Below, piece after piece: positions 24,298 through 33,039 of a DNA stretch of 64,000 nucleotides. The stretch lies in the NCBI GenBank assembly GCA_002375465.1, contig DFLT01000003.1:1-64000 (forward strand), in the 5' to 3' direction. A program made the position numbers and the translations under genes. Each line of letters begins with the position of its first letter. Within the stretch, counting starts at the first letter, position 1. The notes beneath the pieces were generated by a model. It made no database searches and was not told where the DNA came from. It saw only the letters and a list, made by a program, of their open reading frames with translations. The DNA is from Alphaproteobacteria bacterium UBA3612. Its GTDB lineage: Bacteria > Pseudomonadota > Alphaproteobacteria > Sphingomonadales > Sphingomonadaceae.

Positions 24298-25368
24298 TCA
24301 ATGCCCATCCCGCATCATCAAGGTGCGCAATATACCCTCCCGAATGCCTCGGTCGGCAACACACAGCTTCTCGACAGGGAAGGCCTCCAATATCGCATCC
24401 AGAATGGCGCAGCCGGCGACGACCATGTCGGCGCGGTCGCGGCCAATGCAGGGCTGCTCGCACCGCTCCTCATAGCTCATGCGGGACAGGCTGTCCGCAA
24501 TAGCGCGCATCGCCTTGTTCTCGACCCACGCGCCGTCGACCCGCGACCTGTCATAGTGCGACAGGCCCAGGTGCAGGCTGGTCAAGGTGGTGATGGTGCC
24601 AGAGGTGCCTAGAAGCTGAAGCTTTTCAAACCCATCGGGCGGCAGAAGGCGGTCCATGGCCTGCGATATATTGCCGGCAACCCGGGCGCGCATGCGATGA
24701 TAGGAGGCAAGACGTGCCTCGACCGTGTCCTGCGGGCATCGTTCCGTCTCGGTCAGCGACACGACCCCCCACGGTACACTGTTCCAGCCAAGCTGTCTGA
24801 CCGCGCGCCGTCCGTCCGTTTCAACGAGACTGATTTCCGTAGAACCGCCGCCAATGTCGAAGACGAGCGCGTGGCTATATTCCGGCGACAGCAGCGCCTG
24901 ACAGCCCAGAACGGCGAGGCGCGCCTCTTCCGCAGGAGTGATTACGTCGAGGGCGATGCCGGTGACCTCATGCACGCGCGCGATAAATTCCGGACCATTT
25001 GTGGCGCGGCGGCATGCTTCCGTCGCGACATTCCGGGTGATCCACGTGTCGCGGCGGTCCAGCTTTTCAGCGCAGACCTTTAAGGCATCGAGCGCCTTTG
25101 CAATGGCTGCATCCGAAATTCTTCCCGTGTCGAGCAATCCCTCGCCCAGACGGACGATACGGGAAAATGCGTCGATGACGTAAAAGCCATCCGGGCTCGG
25201 CCGGGCGATAAGAAGGCGGCAATTATTCGTTCCCAGGTCCAGCGCACCATAGGTACGCCGCGCCTTCGGAACATGATCGTGCCTGGCCCTGCGACCGGCA
25301 GGTGCACGATTATTGTAGGAGGAGCGCCGGGCCGACTGTCGACTGGGTGCCGGGGCATGCGTCGCCAT
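24298..25368 (-). CDS. ppx: Ppx/GppA-type exopolyphosphatase
   Basis: 356 residues. A basic N-terminal extension (~38 residues) precedes the phosphatase core: YGALDLGTNNCRLLIA, FSRIVRLGEGLLDTG, VATEACRRATN, VFDIGGGSTEISLV and LLGTSGTITTL. This acetate/sugar kinase-hsp70-actin fold hydrolyses polyphosphate or pppGpp, and the sequence does not say which is preferred. It is shorter than E. coli Ppx (513) and like the short alphaproteobacterial form that lies before rlmE. The stop is within a few bases of the rlmE start. Confidence 0.88.
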   Translation of the reverse strand: MATHAPAPSRQSARRSSYNNRAPAGRRARHDHVPKARRTYGALDLGTNNCRLLIARPSPDGFYVIDAFSRIVRLGEGLLDTGRISDAAIAKALDALKVCAEKLDRRDTWITRNVATEACRRATNGPEFIARVHEVTGIALDVITPAEEARLAVLGCQALLSPEYSHALVFDIGGGSTEISLVETDGRRAVRQLGWNSVPWGVVSLTETERCPQDTVEARLASYHRMRARVAGNISQAMDRLLPPDGFEKLQLLGTSGTITTLTSLHLGLSHYDRSRVDGAWVENKAMRAIADSLSRMSYEERCEQPCIGRDRADMVVAGCAILDAILEAFPVEKLCVADRGIREGILRTLMMRDGH

Positions 25369-25533
25369 ATGGAAACCTACCGATATTTTAATTCAGCCGC
25401 TCGCGCGAAAATCGGTGCACGTGCGGTAACTTGCCGTCGACAATAACGAAACCAGGTCAATCCGCAAGGGGCGGCCGGTTACAGCACGTTGACAGGATCG
25501 CCACGCCGCCTATATCGCGCGCCTTCACGGCAT

Positions 25534-25607
25534 TGCCCCGTCGTCTAATGGTAAGACTGCGGACTCTGACTCCGTCAATTGAGGTTCGAATCCTCACGGG
25601 GCATCCA
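25534..25607 (+). tRNA. tRNA-Gln (CUG)
   Basis: Cloverleaf on the plus strand: acceptor TGCCCCG/CGGGGCA, anticodon loop CTCTGAC (anticodon CTG) closed by TGCGGA/TCCGTCA pairing, T arm with TTCGAAT, CCA at 25605-25607. Confidence 0.95.
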
Positions 25608-25919
25608 GCCGAGCGTCCTATGCTGCCGCATATCGTTGAAAATCTGTGCTTTCAGGCGATTATTCAGCAGATAGTAAAGCCCCCGCCCGTCATGGATATC
25701 GGCGAGCGATCAGGCGCCACCAGACAATGTCTTTCCTGCCGGTCCCCCAGCGTTGACAAAACTCCTTCTAGGTCTTCTACCTCTCTAATCAGGCTTAGAT
25801 CGGCCCGAACGGGTCGGCCTTACTAGCCGCGCCCGGTTTGGGCATTAACTAGTTTATTAAGGTCGGGGGATTTTAACATGCGAATGCCCCCCAAACTGCC
25901 GAGCGAAAAGGGGACTAAA
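25608..25919. other. Intergenic region, tRNA-Gln to the S9 peptidase gene
   Basis: No gene recognised. TTGACA at about 25755 could be a -35 element. TTAACTAGTTTATTAA near 25845-25860 resembles a CtrA site but with 8 rather than 7 bases between the TTAA halves. The 3' end carries the AAAGGGG ribosome site for the peptidase. Confidence 0.3.
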
Positions 25920-27998
25920 ATGGCCGCAATCAAAACCGGTCTTGCGCTTGTGGGACTGCTCATGGTCTCGCCGCTTTCGGCGCAGGTCAGCGGCGAGGGG
26001 GACTTCCTTGATTTCCCCATGGCAACCGACATCAGCGCTGCGGACGCGCCGGCCCTTTCATGGCTGATGCGTCAGGGTAACGACAGCAGCTTGATGTTTG
26101 CGCGCGCGCCCGATTTCGAGCCAGTCAAGCTCTTCAGCCAGTCCGATGTGGATGGGCAACCGATCACCAGTATCGCTACGGCGCCAAACGGTGAATATGT
26201 AGCGTTTCACACCGGGGTGCCGTTCAATGGAAGCGGCGAAGCCTTCAATCCTGCGGATCTGATAGAGGCGCCTTCGGCAACGCTCTGGCTGATAGAGACG
26301 AAGGTCGGTGCAAAGCCGATCAAGATCGGCGTCGGCTTCAATCCTAAATTTTCGCCAGACGGTAAGCGGATGCTTTACCGCCAGGGAAATGACCTCTGGG
26401 CCGTCAATCTTGAAAACCCCTCGTCAGAGCCGAGCGTTCTTGTTCCGGGCGGCGCGGGATTCAATCAGGGACTGTGGTCGGATGACGGAAAGACGTTATT
26501 CTTCGTCCAGGATCGCGGCGGCTGGTCGTTCTTAGGGAAATACACACTTGGCGCCGACCGGGTGGAATGGCTGGTCACTGGGCCAAATCGCCTGAGTTCC
26601 CCCGTACTTTCACCTGATGGCCAAACGATCGCCTATCTTCGCTGGCCTGCGCGCGAACACACGATTTCATATGACCTGACGGAAAATCAGGCCTTCGCTG
26701 TGGAAACTGTCGATCTGGAAACCGGGGAAGTCCGAACGCTGTATGAGCCGGACGGCAAGGCGGGCAGCCAGATGTCCGACGATCCGGAGGGACATCTAAG
26801 GTGGGCAGATGACCGCAATATCGTCGTCCGCTCGGAGGAAGATGGCTGGGCCCGGCTCTATGCGATCCCTCGGTCGGGCGGAGCCGCTAGCGCGCTCACG
26901 CCGACAGACTGCGAAGTTGCCGAAAGCGAGCTTGTCGCCTCCGACAGTCTCTTCGTCATACATAATTGCGAGAACATCGACACTCGCCAGCTGTCACGGA
27001 TCACCGTCTCGACTGCGCAAGAGCGTGCAATTCCCAGCGACGACGTCGTCATGGGTTTGGCGCGCACCGTCGGAGACGGGGGCTACGTCGCCTTTACCGG
27101 AAGCGACGAGGAGAATGCGCCGCTACTGCGAATCCTGAATTTGGGTTCAGGAAATCTTGAACTTGCCGAAGCTCCCGCCGATTATGGCTACGCGCACGAC
27201 TTCGCCGCCCCGGCGCCCGAAGTGGTTCGGATCACTGCGAGTGACGGCGCCACCGTTCCGGCACAGCTATTTCGTCCGTCAACCGAGGGCCCACACCCCG
27301 CGTTGATCTACGTACATGGCGGACCGCCTCGGCAGATGTTTCCGGCTTTTCATTTCGGCAGTTATTACGCCGGTGATTTCGCCATGAACCGGCGTCTGGC
27401 CGAACTCGGCTATCTGGTCGTGAGCATCAACTATCGTTCCGGCGTGGGATATGGCCGCGAATTCCGGGAAGCGCCGGGACGCGCCTGGCGCGGCGCGTCG
27501 GAATATGCCGACGTGCTCGGCGCAGGCAGGTGGCTTGAACAGCGCCAGGATGTCGATCCTGAAAGGATCGGCATTTGGGGTGGGTCATATGGCGGCCTGC
27601 TGACAGCCCAGGCTCTTGCCCGGGATTCGGATCTGTTCGCCGCGGGCGTTGCAGTGCACGGGGTTTACGATTGGAGCTGGCCTTCACCAACGCCGGGCCA
27701 CCAGAACCCGAGCAAACTGTTTGGCGTCGGCGAGGCCGACAAGCCCCTGGCGTTCAAATCCTCGCCACTGGGTGCCATTGACGGCTGGACATCCCCCGTC
27801 TTGCTGGTCAGCGGTGATCGCGACATGAACGTCGACGTGCGAGAAACCATCGATCTGCACCAAAAGCTGAGCGATAAGGGTGTGGACGTTCGGACAGTCA
27901 TCCTGCCGGGCGAGGCCCATGACCTGATCCAGCATTCAAGCTGGGAAAGATTGTGGCAGGAAAGCAGCCGATTCTTCGCTGCAAAGCTGAGAGAGTGA
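25920..27998 (+). CDS. Secreted S9-family (prolyl oligopeptidase-like) peptidase
   Basis: 692 residues from the ATG at 25920 (AAAGGGG upstream). A signal peptide is clear (AAIKTGLALVGLLMVSPLSAQ). Residues ~30-400 are a beta-propeller with repeated WD40/PD40-like blades (FSPDGKRMLYRQGNDLWAVN, LSPDGQTIAYLRW). The C-terminal alpha/beta-hydrolase has the triad S556 (WGGSYGG), D635 (SGDRDMNV) and H667 (GEAHDLIQ). It cleaves peptides in the periplasm or outside the cell. It stands alone after tRNA-Gln, and its DNA looks less GC-rich than the flanking housekeeping genes. Confidence 0.9.
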   Translation: MAAIKTGLALVGLLMVSPLSAQVSGEGDFLDFPMATDISAADAPALSWLMRQGNDSSLMFARAPDFEPVKLFSQSDVDGQPITSIATAPNGEYVAFHTGVPFNGSGEAFNPADLIEAPSATLWLIETKVGAKPIKIGVGFNPKFSPDGKRMLYRQGNDLWAVNLENPSSEPSVLVPGGAGFNQGLWSDDGKTLFFVQDRGGWSFLGKYTLGADRVEWLVTGPNRLSSPVLSPDGQTIAYLRWPAREHTISYDLTENQAFAVETVDLETGEVRTLYEPDGKAGSQMSDDPEGHLRWADDRNIVVRSEEDGWARLYAIPRSGGAASALTPTDCEVAESELVASDSLFVIHNCENIDTRQLSRITVSTAQERAIPSDDVVMGLARTVGDGGYVAFTGSDEENAPLLRILNLGSGNLELAEAPADYGYAHDFAAPAPEVVRITASDGATVPAQLFRPSTEGPHPALIYVHGGPPRQMFPAFHFGSYYAGDFAMNRRLAELGYLVVSINYRSGVGYGREFREAPGRAWRGASEYADVLGAGRWLEQRQDVDPERIGIWGGSYGGLLTAQALARDSDLFAAGVAVHGVYDWSWPSPTPGHQNPSKLFGVGEADKPLAFKSSPLGAIDGWTSPVLLVSGDRDMNVDVRETIDLHQKLSDKGVDVRTVILPGEAHDLIQHSSWERLWQESSRFFAAKLRE

Positions 27999-28338
27999 TC
28001 CCCAAAAAGGGAATGATTCCAGAAGTTGTCGAAGCGTAACATTCTAGGTTACTTGCCAGGCATGTATCGCGGTGCCGCTGAACCTGATTTCGGATCGAAC
28101 CTGAGCCTGCCATATAGTCAGCCGTTCTGCAGTGCATGCGGTTGGCTAAATGGCGGGCACAAGCGGGGCAGCGAAGCTCGTACCTTGAACCGCTACGGCC
28201 TGTCTTGAAAATCACCGACATTACGAACCCCGCCCCCGGCCCATAAGCCTTGCAGCGCAAAAAAAGCCTTGTGAGCAAGGCTTTTAAAACGCTCTTGAAT
28301 ATGCCTTAGTGCCAATGACTCGGGGGGAGGAAAAGGCA
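27999..28338. other. Intergenic region between peptidase and c-di-GMP genes
   Basis: No supported gene; short frames on both strands lack ribosome sites and family signatures. It contains the strong terminator at 28262-28285 and, just before the next gene, GGGAGGAAAAGG, an excellent ribosome site. Confidence 0.4.
28262..28285 (+). terminator. Rho-independent terminator
   Basis: AAAAGCCTTG pairs perfectly with CAAGGCTTTT around a TGAG loop. The A- and T-flanks make it work in both directions in principle; on the plus strand it would end transcription after the S9 peptidase gene. Confidence 0.85.
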
Positions 28339-30501
28339 ATGGGACAAATTACCACGGAGGATGAGTTTCGAGTTTCCTTCGAAATGGCGCCGTTCCCGGC
28401 AATGCATCTTGATTGCGATCTGACCGTATTGGCGTGCAACGCTGCCTATGAGCAGGTCGCCCACGTAAAGCGGGCGGCGATGGTTGGTCAAAGGATATTC
28501 GAACTTTTCCCCGGGTCGGACGATTTGCAGACAAAGACACTTCGGGAGTCCTTTGATTGGGTGCGGACCACCCGAAAAGCTCATCACATTCCCCATATGC
28601 AGTATGCCACGACAGTTCCCGACCATCTCGGTCTTCAGGAACGTCACTGGACCGTGTCCAACGTTCCGCTCCTTCGAAGCGATGGTGCCCTGCTCGGCAT
28701 TCTTCACTGTCCGGAAGATATTACTGAACTGACATATTTACGTCGCGCCAATCAGAGCATTCAGGACGCGATGCCGTATCCGAGGACGCGCGGCGACATC
28801 CAGCGTTGGACGCGTAATGTGCAGAATATTCTGGTCAGCGAAAAAGAAAGGCTTCACCGGCTTTTCCAGCAAGCCCCTGGCTTCATCTGCGTCTTAAGAG
28901 GACCGGAGCACGTTTTCGAACTGGCCAATGATGCCTATTACCAACTGGTCGGCCACCGAAAGATCATCGGGCAACGGGTAGTTGATGTCATGCCGGAACT
29001 TATCGACCAAGGTTTCGTCGATCAGCTGAATGACGCCTATTCATCCGGAGTACCATTCATCGGACGCGCCATGCCAATTGAATTGCAGCGCACCGCCGGA
29101 GGTCGGCTGGAGGAAAGTTATATTGATCTGGTCTATCAACCAATACATGATTCCAACGATAAGGTGAGCGGCATCTTCGTTCAGGGAAACGATGTCACCG
29201 AGGCACATATTCTGTCGCAGAAGGTGATCTACCAGGCTGCACACGACCCATTGACAGGGCTCTACAATCGGCGCGAATTTGCCCGTTTAACGCAACAAAT
29301 AGACGAACCTGGGACCCATGCGCTCTTTTGCATGGATGTCGACCATCTGAAGATCGTCAACGACCGTTGCGGCCATGCTGCCGGCGACAAGCTTTTGATG
29401 GAGGTCGCGGAGACGCTGAAGTCCCACTGCAGCGGATACGATCTCCTGGCTCGTCTGGGCGGCGATGAGTTCGCTCTGGTAAGGCGCAATTGCAGTTCGA
29501 AGGATGCGACTGTCCTGGCCACCCGCTTATGTGCGGCGATCCGAGATATTCGTTTTGTCTGGAGGGGGAAACGATACGGCATCACGTTAAGTATCGGGGT
29601 GGCGAATTTCGAAGGACAGGATGGAATGTCGTTCGAATCTGCCTTGGGATTGGCGGATGCGGCCTGCTTCCTTGCGAAGGAAAAAGGAAGAAATCGTGTC
29701 CAGATCAGTTCCGCAAGCGATGAAGAAGTGCGTCAGCAGCAGCGGGACATGGACAATGTCACGCGTTTGAAAGAGGGAATGCGGGAAGATCGCGTCAGCC
29801 TATATGCCCAAAAAATGTTTGCACTACAGTCTGCCGAAGAAGAAGGTCCGCTGTTCTACGAGGTGTTGGCACGCTTGCGCGATCCAAGTGGCGAGACCAT
29901 CATGCCTGCCGGATTTATCCCGGCGGCTGAACGCTACGGGTTAATTGAAGAACTTGATCGACATATCATCTGCAAGGCGTTTGCCTACCTTCAGGTGCAG
30001 CCACAAGAGCAGCGCCATAGCACATGCTATTTCATCAACATCTCGGCAATGACCCTGAGTACGCAGGGATTTCAAGATTTTGTCGAGGATTCATTGGCTG
30101 CGTATCCCTTGATCTCTCCATCCCAGATTTGTTTCGAAGTGACTGAAACCGCTGCCATTTATAATATCGAACGGACGGCCGAGGCGATGCAGAGGCTGGT
30201 AGATATCGGATTTAGGTTCGCCCTGGATGATTTTGGCAGCGGTATGGCATCGTTTTCATATTTGAGCCGCCTGCCCGTGCAGTTCGTGAAGATCGATGGT
30301 GAGTTCGTCAACGCCACTGTCGATCAGCCGGCGGGTAAGATTATCGTCGAGGCCGTAGCCAAGGTCGCGCGTTCGATGAATATGCGCACCATCGCCGAGT
30401 CGGTCGAACTGGATGAGCTGATCCCGCATCTCAGATCACTGGGTCTGGACTACGCTCAAGGCTTCGCTTTGCATTGTCCCCAGCCAATCGGAGAGTGCTA
30501 G
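28339..30501 (+). CDS. PAS-PAS-GGDEF-EAL cyclic-di-GMP protein
   Basis: 720 residues from the ATG at 28339 (GGAGG upstream). Two PAS-like domains (about 10-130 and 165-295) precede GGDEF at 374-378 (LGGDEFALV, intact catalytic signature). An EAL domain follows with EVL in place of EAL (E508 kept, YEVLARLRD), NISAMTL, FEVTETAAI, DDFGSG and KIDGEF. The metal and base residues seem present, so both diguanylate cyclase and phosphodiesterase activity are possible. No transmembrane segment, so it is a cytosolic sensor. It is transcribed alone after a strong terminator and converges with the histidine kinase gene 31 bp away. Confidence 0.92.
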   Translation: MGQITTEDEFRVSFEMAPFPAMHLDCDLTVLACNAAYEQVAHVKRAAMVGQRIFELFPGSDDLQTKTLRESFDWVRTTRKAHHIPHMQYATTVPDHLGLQERHWTVSNVPLLRSDGALLGILHCPEDITELTYLRRANQSIQDAMPYPRTRGDIQRWTRNVQNILVSEKERLHRLFQQAPGFICVLRGPEHVFELANDAYYQLVGHRKIIGQRVVDVMPELIDQGFVDQLNDAYSSGVPFIGRAMPIELQRTAGGRLEESYIDLVYQPIHDSNDKVSGIFVQGNDVTEAHILSQKVIYQAAHDPLTGLYNRREFARLTQQIDEPGTHALFCMDVDHLKIVNDRCGHAAGDKLLMEVAETLKSHCSGYDLLARLGGDEFALVRRNCSSKDATVLATRLCAAIRDIRFVWRGKRYGITLSIGVANFEGQDGMSFESALGLADAACFLAKEKGRNRVQISSASDEEVRQQQRDMDNVTRLKEGMREDRVSLYAQKMFALQSAEEEGPLFYEVLARLRDPSGETIMPAGFIPAAERYGLIEELDRHIICKAFAYLQVQPQEQRHSTCYFINISAMTLSTQGFQDFVEDSLAAYPLISPSQICFEVTETAAIYNIERTAEAMQRLVDIGFRFALDDFGSGMASFSYLSRLPVQFVKIDGEFVNATVDQPAGKIIVEAVAKVARSMNMRTIAESVELDELIPHLRSLGLDYAQGFALHCPQPIGEC

Positions 30502-30532
30502 CGTCCGTGCTCGCAACCCAGTTGCAGTGCCG

Positions 30533-31918
30533 CTATCGCGCGGCGCGGGGCAGTATCAGGCGGGCACAAACGCCGCCCAGATCCTCGCTCTCTCCCAGTT
30601 CGACCATGCCATCGTAGATCTCCGCAACATCGCGCACGATGGCGAGGCCCAGACCCGTTCCGGGCTTATCTGTATCCAGGCGGGCACCGCGCTGAAAGAG
30701 CGCGTCTCGCTTTTCGGGGGGGATGCCGGGTCCGTCGTCCTCGACCTCTATCAAAATCATGTCCGCACCCTCCGTAGATAGGGTGACGAATACGCGTCCG
30801 CCGCCATATTTGGCGGCATTGTCGATCAGATTGCCGACCATTTCTTCCAGATCCTGACGCTCCCCCAGGAAATCGAGATCGCGCTCCCCGTCCAGGTCGA
30901 TGGTAACCTGGCCTGGGTACATGCGTTCAACCGTGCGGCGCAGCGCTTCCAGGCTAGGCCAGACAGGACTTCTCATGTTGAGAGCGCCGCGGCGCCCCAA
31001 CGCTCGTGCACGGGCCAGATGATAATCGACATGGCGGCGCATCGATCCGGTCTGGCGCTGAACCACGGCCGCCAGCGGCGTGTCCTTTCCCGTGCTCTCG
31101 TTGACAAGAATTGCCATTGGCGTCTTCAATGCATGGGCAAGGTTGCCGGCATGGCGCCTGGCATCTTCCGCCTGTTCCTCCGCCTCCGACAATAGCTGGT
31201 TGATGCCATGCATCAGCGGCGCGACTTCGGATACGAAGTCGGTCGCCACCCGCTGCGCAGACCCCGATCGTACCGCAGCGATCTCCGCCCTCACCCTCCG
31301 CAAGGGCTGCAGCCCATAAATGGCCTGCAGTGCGGACAGAATCAGCAGACCAAGTCCAAGAACGCCGAGGGAGATCAAAACCGTGACCCTGACCCGCCTT
31401 AACTGCGCGTCCAGCTTCGTCCTGTCCTGGGCAATCTGGAAGTGGAACAGAGTCGACGAGCCGGGCAGGGTCGCATCCCGCTCGACAACGCGCAGCATCT
31501 CACCGCCGAAAAAAATATCTTGGAATTGCATTCCCCTCTTGGCAGTGGAGGTGTCCACCGGCAGCGCCCCGTCCCACAGCGAGCGCGAGCGATATGGCTG
31601 CTGCCCTGCCCTCGAAATCTGCCAATAATAGCCGGAATAGACTTGCAGATACCGTTGGTCGGATAGCTGCGGATCGAACCTTACCTCGCCTTCGTCGGAC
31701 AGTTCGGCGCTGCCGATCATCGTGTCGAGGCTGCTTTCCAGTTGATCGTCGAAATTACTGGCGATGATGGAACGGACCGTGCGGTCCAGAATGAAGCCAC
31801 CGGTCAGCAGCATCACGCCCACCCAGATCGCCGCGACGCCCAGCATCCGCCGTCCAAGAGAGTGGCGTCCGAAAGGCCGGGGCGCTCGCGTATCGGCAGG
31901 CAGCGTACGCTTCAGCAT
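30533..31918 (-). CDS. Sensor histidine kinase of a PepSY-linked two-component system
   Basis: 461 residues. Two membrane helices (about 26-45 and 179-200) bracket a periplasmic sensor region. A HAMP-like linker, the phosphoacceptor H262 in AHALKTP, the N box NLIDNAAKYGGG, GPGIPPEKR and GTGLGLAIV follow. The HALKTP form of the H box is typical of PhoQ-like kinases. It is the last gene of the PepSY - regulator - kinase minus-strand operon, 45 bp after the regulator. The signal is unknown; PhoQ-type systems often sense divalent cations or envelope stress. Confidence 0.9.
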   Translation of the reverse strand: MLKRTLPADTRAPRPFGRHSLGRRMLGVAAIWVGVMLLTGGFILDRTVRSIIASNFDDQLESSLDTMIGSAELSDEGEVRFDPQLSDQRYLQVYSGYYWQISRAGQQPYRSRSLWDGALPVDTSTAKRGMQFQDIFFGGEMLRVVERDATLPGSSTLFHFQIAQDRTKLDAQLRRVRVTVLISLGVLGLGLLILSALQAIYGLQPLRRVRAEIAAVRSGSAQRVATDFVSEVAPLMHGINQLLSEAEEQAEDARRHAGNLAHALKTPMAILVNESTGKDTPLAAVVQRQTGSMRRHVDYHLARARALGRRGALNMRSPVWPSLEALRRTVERMYPGQVTIDLDGERDLDFLGERQDLEEMVGNLIDNAAKYGGGRVFVTLSTEGADMILIEVEDDGPGIPPEKRDALFQRGARLDTDKPGTGLGLAIVRDVAEIYDGMVELGESEDLGGVCARLILPRAAR

Positions 31919-31963
31919 AGCGGCAATGGTCTTCCCGCCGTCATGCAGGGAGAGACACTGACG

Positions 31964-32638
31964 CTAGGCCGCCCGGCTGTCCGGGTCGTCCAGCGTATAG
32001 CCAAGCCCGCGGATCGTCTCGATCAGGTCCGCGCCAAGTTTCTTGCGGATGCGCGTGATGAACACCTCGATCGTATTGGAATCCCGATCGAAGTCCTGAT
32101 CATAAATATGTTCGATCAGCTCGGTACGGCTGACCACCTTGCCCTTGTGGTGCATCAGATAGCTGAGCAGCTTATATTCCTGTGCCGTCAAGCGAACGGG
32201 CGAGCCCGCCTTTGTCACGCGGCCCGAACGGGTATCCAGCCGCACATCGCCCGCCTCAAGCTCGGAAGAGGCGAGCCCAGCCGAACGGCGGATAAGCGCC
32301 CGCAGCCGCGCAATCAACTCCTCCATCTTGAAGGGCTTGCCCAAATAATCGTCAGCACCGGAATCAAGCCCCGCCACCTTGTCCGACCAGCTGTCTCGCG
32401 CCGTGAGAACGAGGACAGGCATGTCCCGCTCCGCCTTCCGCCATTTATCCAGGATGGTTAGCCCGTCCATTTCGGGCAGGCCCAAGTCCAGAACCACCGC
32501 GTCATAGCTTTCCGTGTCGCCCAGGAAGTGGCCGTCCTCGCCATCGGTCGCGAGGTCGACGGCATAGCCGGCCCCCTCCAGCGTTTCCTTCAGCTGTTCA
32601 CCGAGCGTAGGTTCATCCTCGACAATCAAGATGCGCAT
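31964..32638 (-). CDS. OmpR/PhoP-type response regulator
   Basis: 224 residues; the ATG has GGAGG 8 nt upstream. Receiver domain: E7/D8 acidic pocket, phosphoacceptor D51 in VVLDLGLPEMDG, T79 and K101 in LGKPF. The winged-helix DNA-binding domain occupies residues ~125-220 (LTAQEYKLLSYLMHHKGKVV, NTIEVFITRIRKKLGADLI, RGLGYTL). It partners with the downstream kinase and is 21 bp after the PepSY gene. Targets are not identifiable from the window. Confidence 0.93.
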   Translation of the reverse strand: MRILIVEDEPTLGEQLKETLEGAGYAVDLATDGEDGHFLGDTESYDAVVLDLGLPEMDGLTILDKWRKAERDMPVLVLTARDSWSDKVAGLDSGADDYLGKPFKMEELIARLRALIRRSAGLASSELEAGDVRLDTRSGRVTKAGSPVRLTAQEYKLLSYLMHHKGKVVSRTELIEHIYDQDFDRDSNTIEVFITRIRKKLGADLIETIRGLGYTLDDPDSRAA

Positions 32639-32659
32639 GCGCGCCGCCTCCTGCTATTT

Positions 32660-32995
32660 CTATTCGCGGGTGCGAAGGATATCGCCGTTACGCGCGTCCA
32701 CGTCCACCTCGATCACCTGATTGCCGCGCATGAAGCGCATGCGATAGCGCGCGGCGTCGGGATTGCAGTCGCAGCCGAGGAAGCGTCCGCCGACCCGTGC
32801 GCCCACCCGGTCGCGCAATTCGCCGAAGTTCATCAGGCGGCCTGCCTGTGCGCCTGCGCGCGCGGCATCCTGATCACTCACCTGTTCCATTGCCTGACCA
32901 CCGAACGCGGCAAGGGAAACGCCAAAAGCGATTAAGATGGAAAGGACAGCCATGGTGGGAACGCGCGAATACCCTCGGATCAGATTTGATGCCAT
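32660..32995 (-). CDS. Secreted PepSY-like protein
   Basis: About 111 residues if started at the ATG at 32995; starts at 33001 (GTG) and 32953 (ATG) are possible, and none has a clear ribosome site. A signal sequence (MAVLSILIAFGVSLAAFGGQA) is followed by a PepSY-like C-terminal half (RYRMRFMRGNQVIEVDVDARNGDILRTRE). Two cysteines lie close together (GCDCNP). PepSY proteins often sit at the head of PhoP/PhoQ-like operons and may tune the sensor in the periplasm, as the position here suggests. Confidence 0.75.
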   Translation of the reverse strand: MASNLIRGYSRVPTMAVLSILIAFGVSLAAFGGQAMEQVSDQDAARAGAQAGRLMNFGELRDRVGARVGGRFLGCDCNPDAARYRMRFMRGNQVIEVDVDARNGDILRTRE

Positions 32996-33039
32996 TGGCA
33001 CTGTTGCACTGAACAGGTTCTGAACCTAGCGCAACCTTT

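Noticed and set aside
25845..25860. CtrA-like site before the S9 peptidase
   Set aside because: The TTAA halves are separated by 8 bases instead of the 7 required by the consensus.
27999..28278. Gene remnant between the peptidase and the c-di-GMP gene
   Set aside because: Frames on both strands were read; none shows a family motif, a ribosome site or continuity with neighbours.
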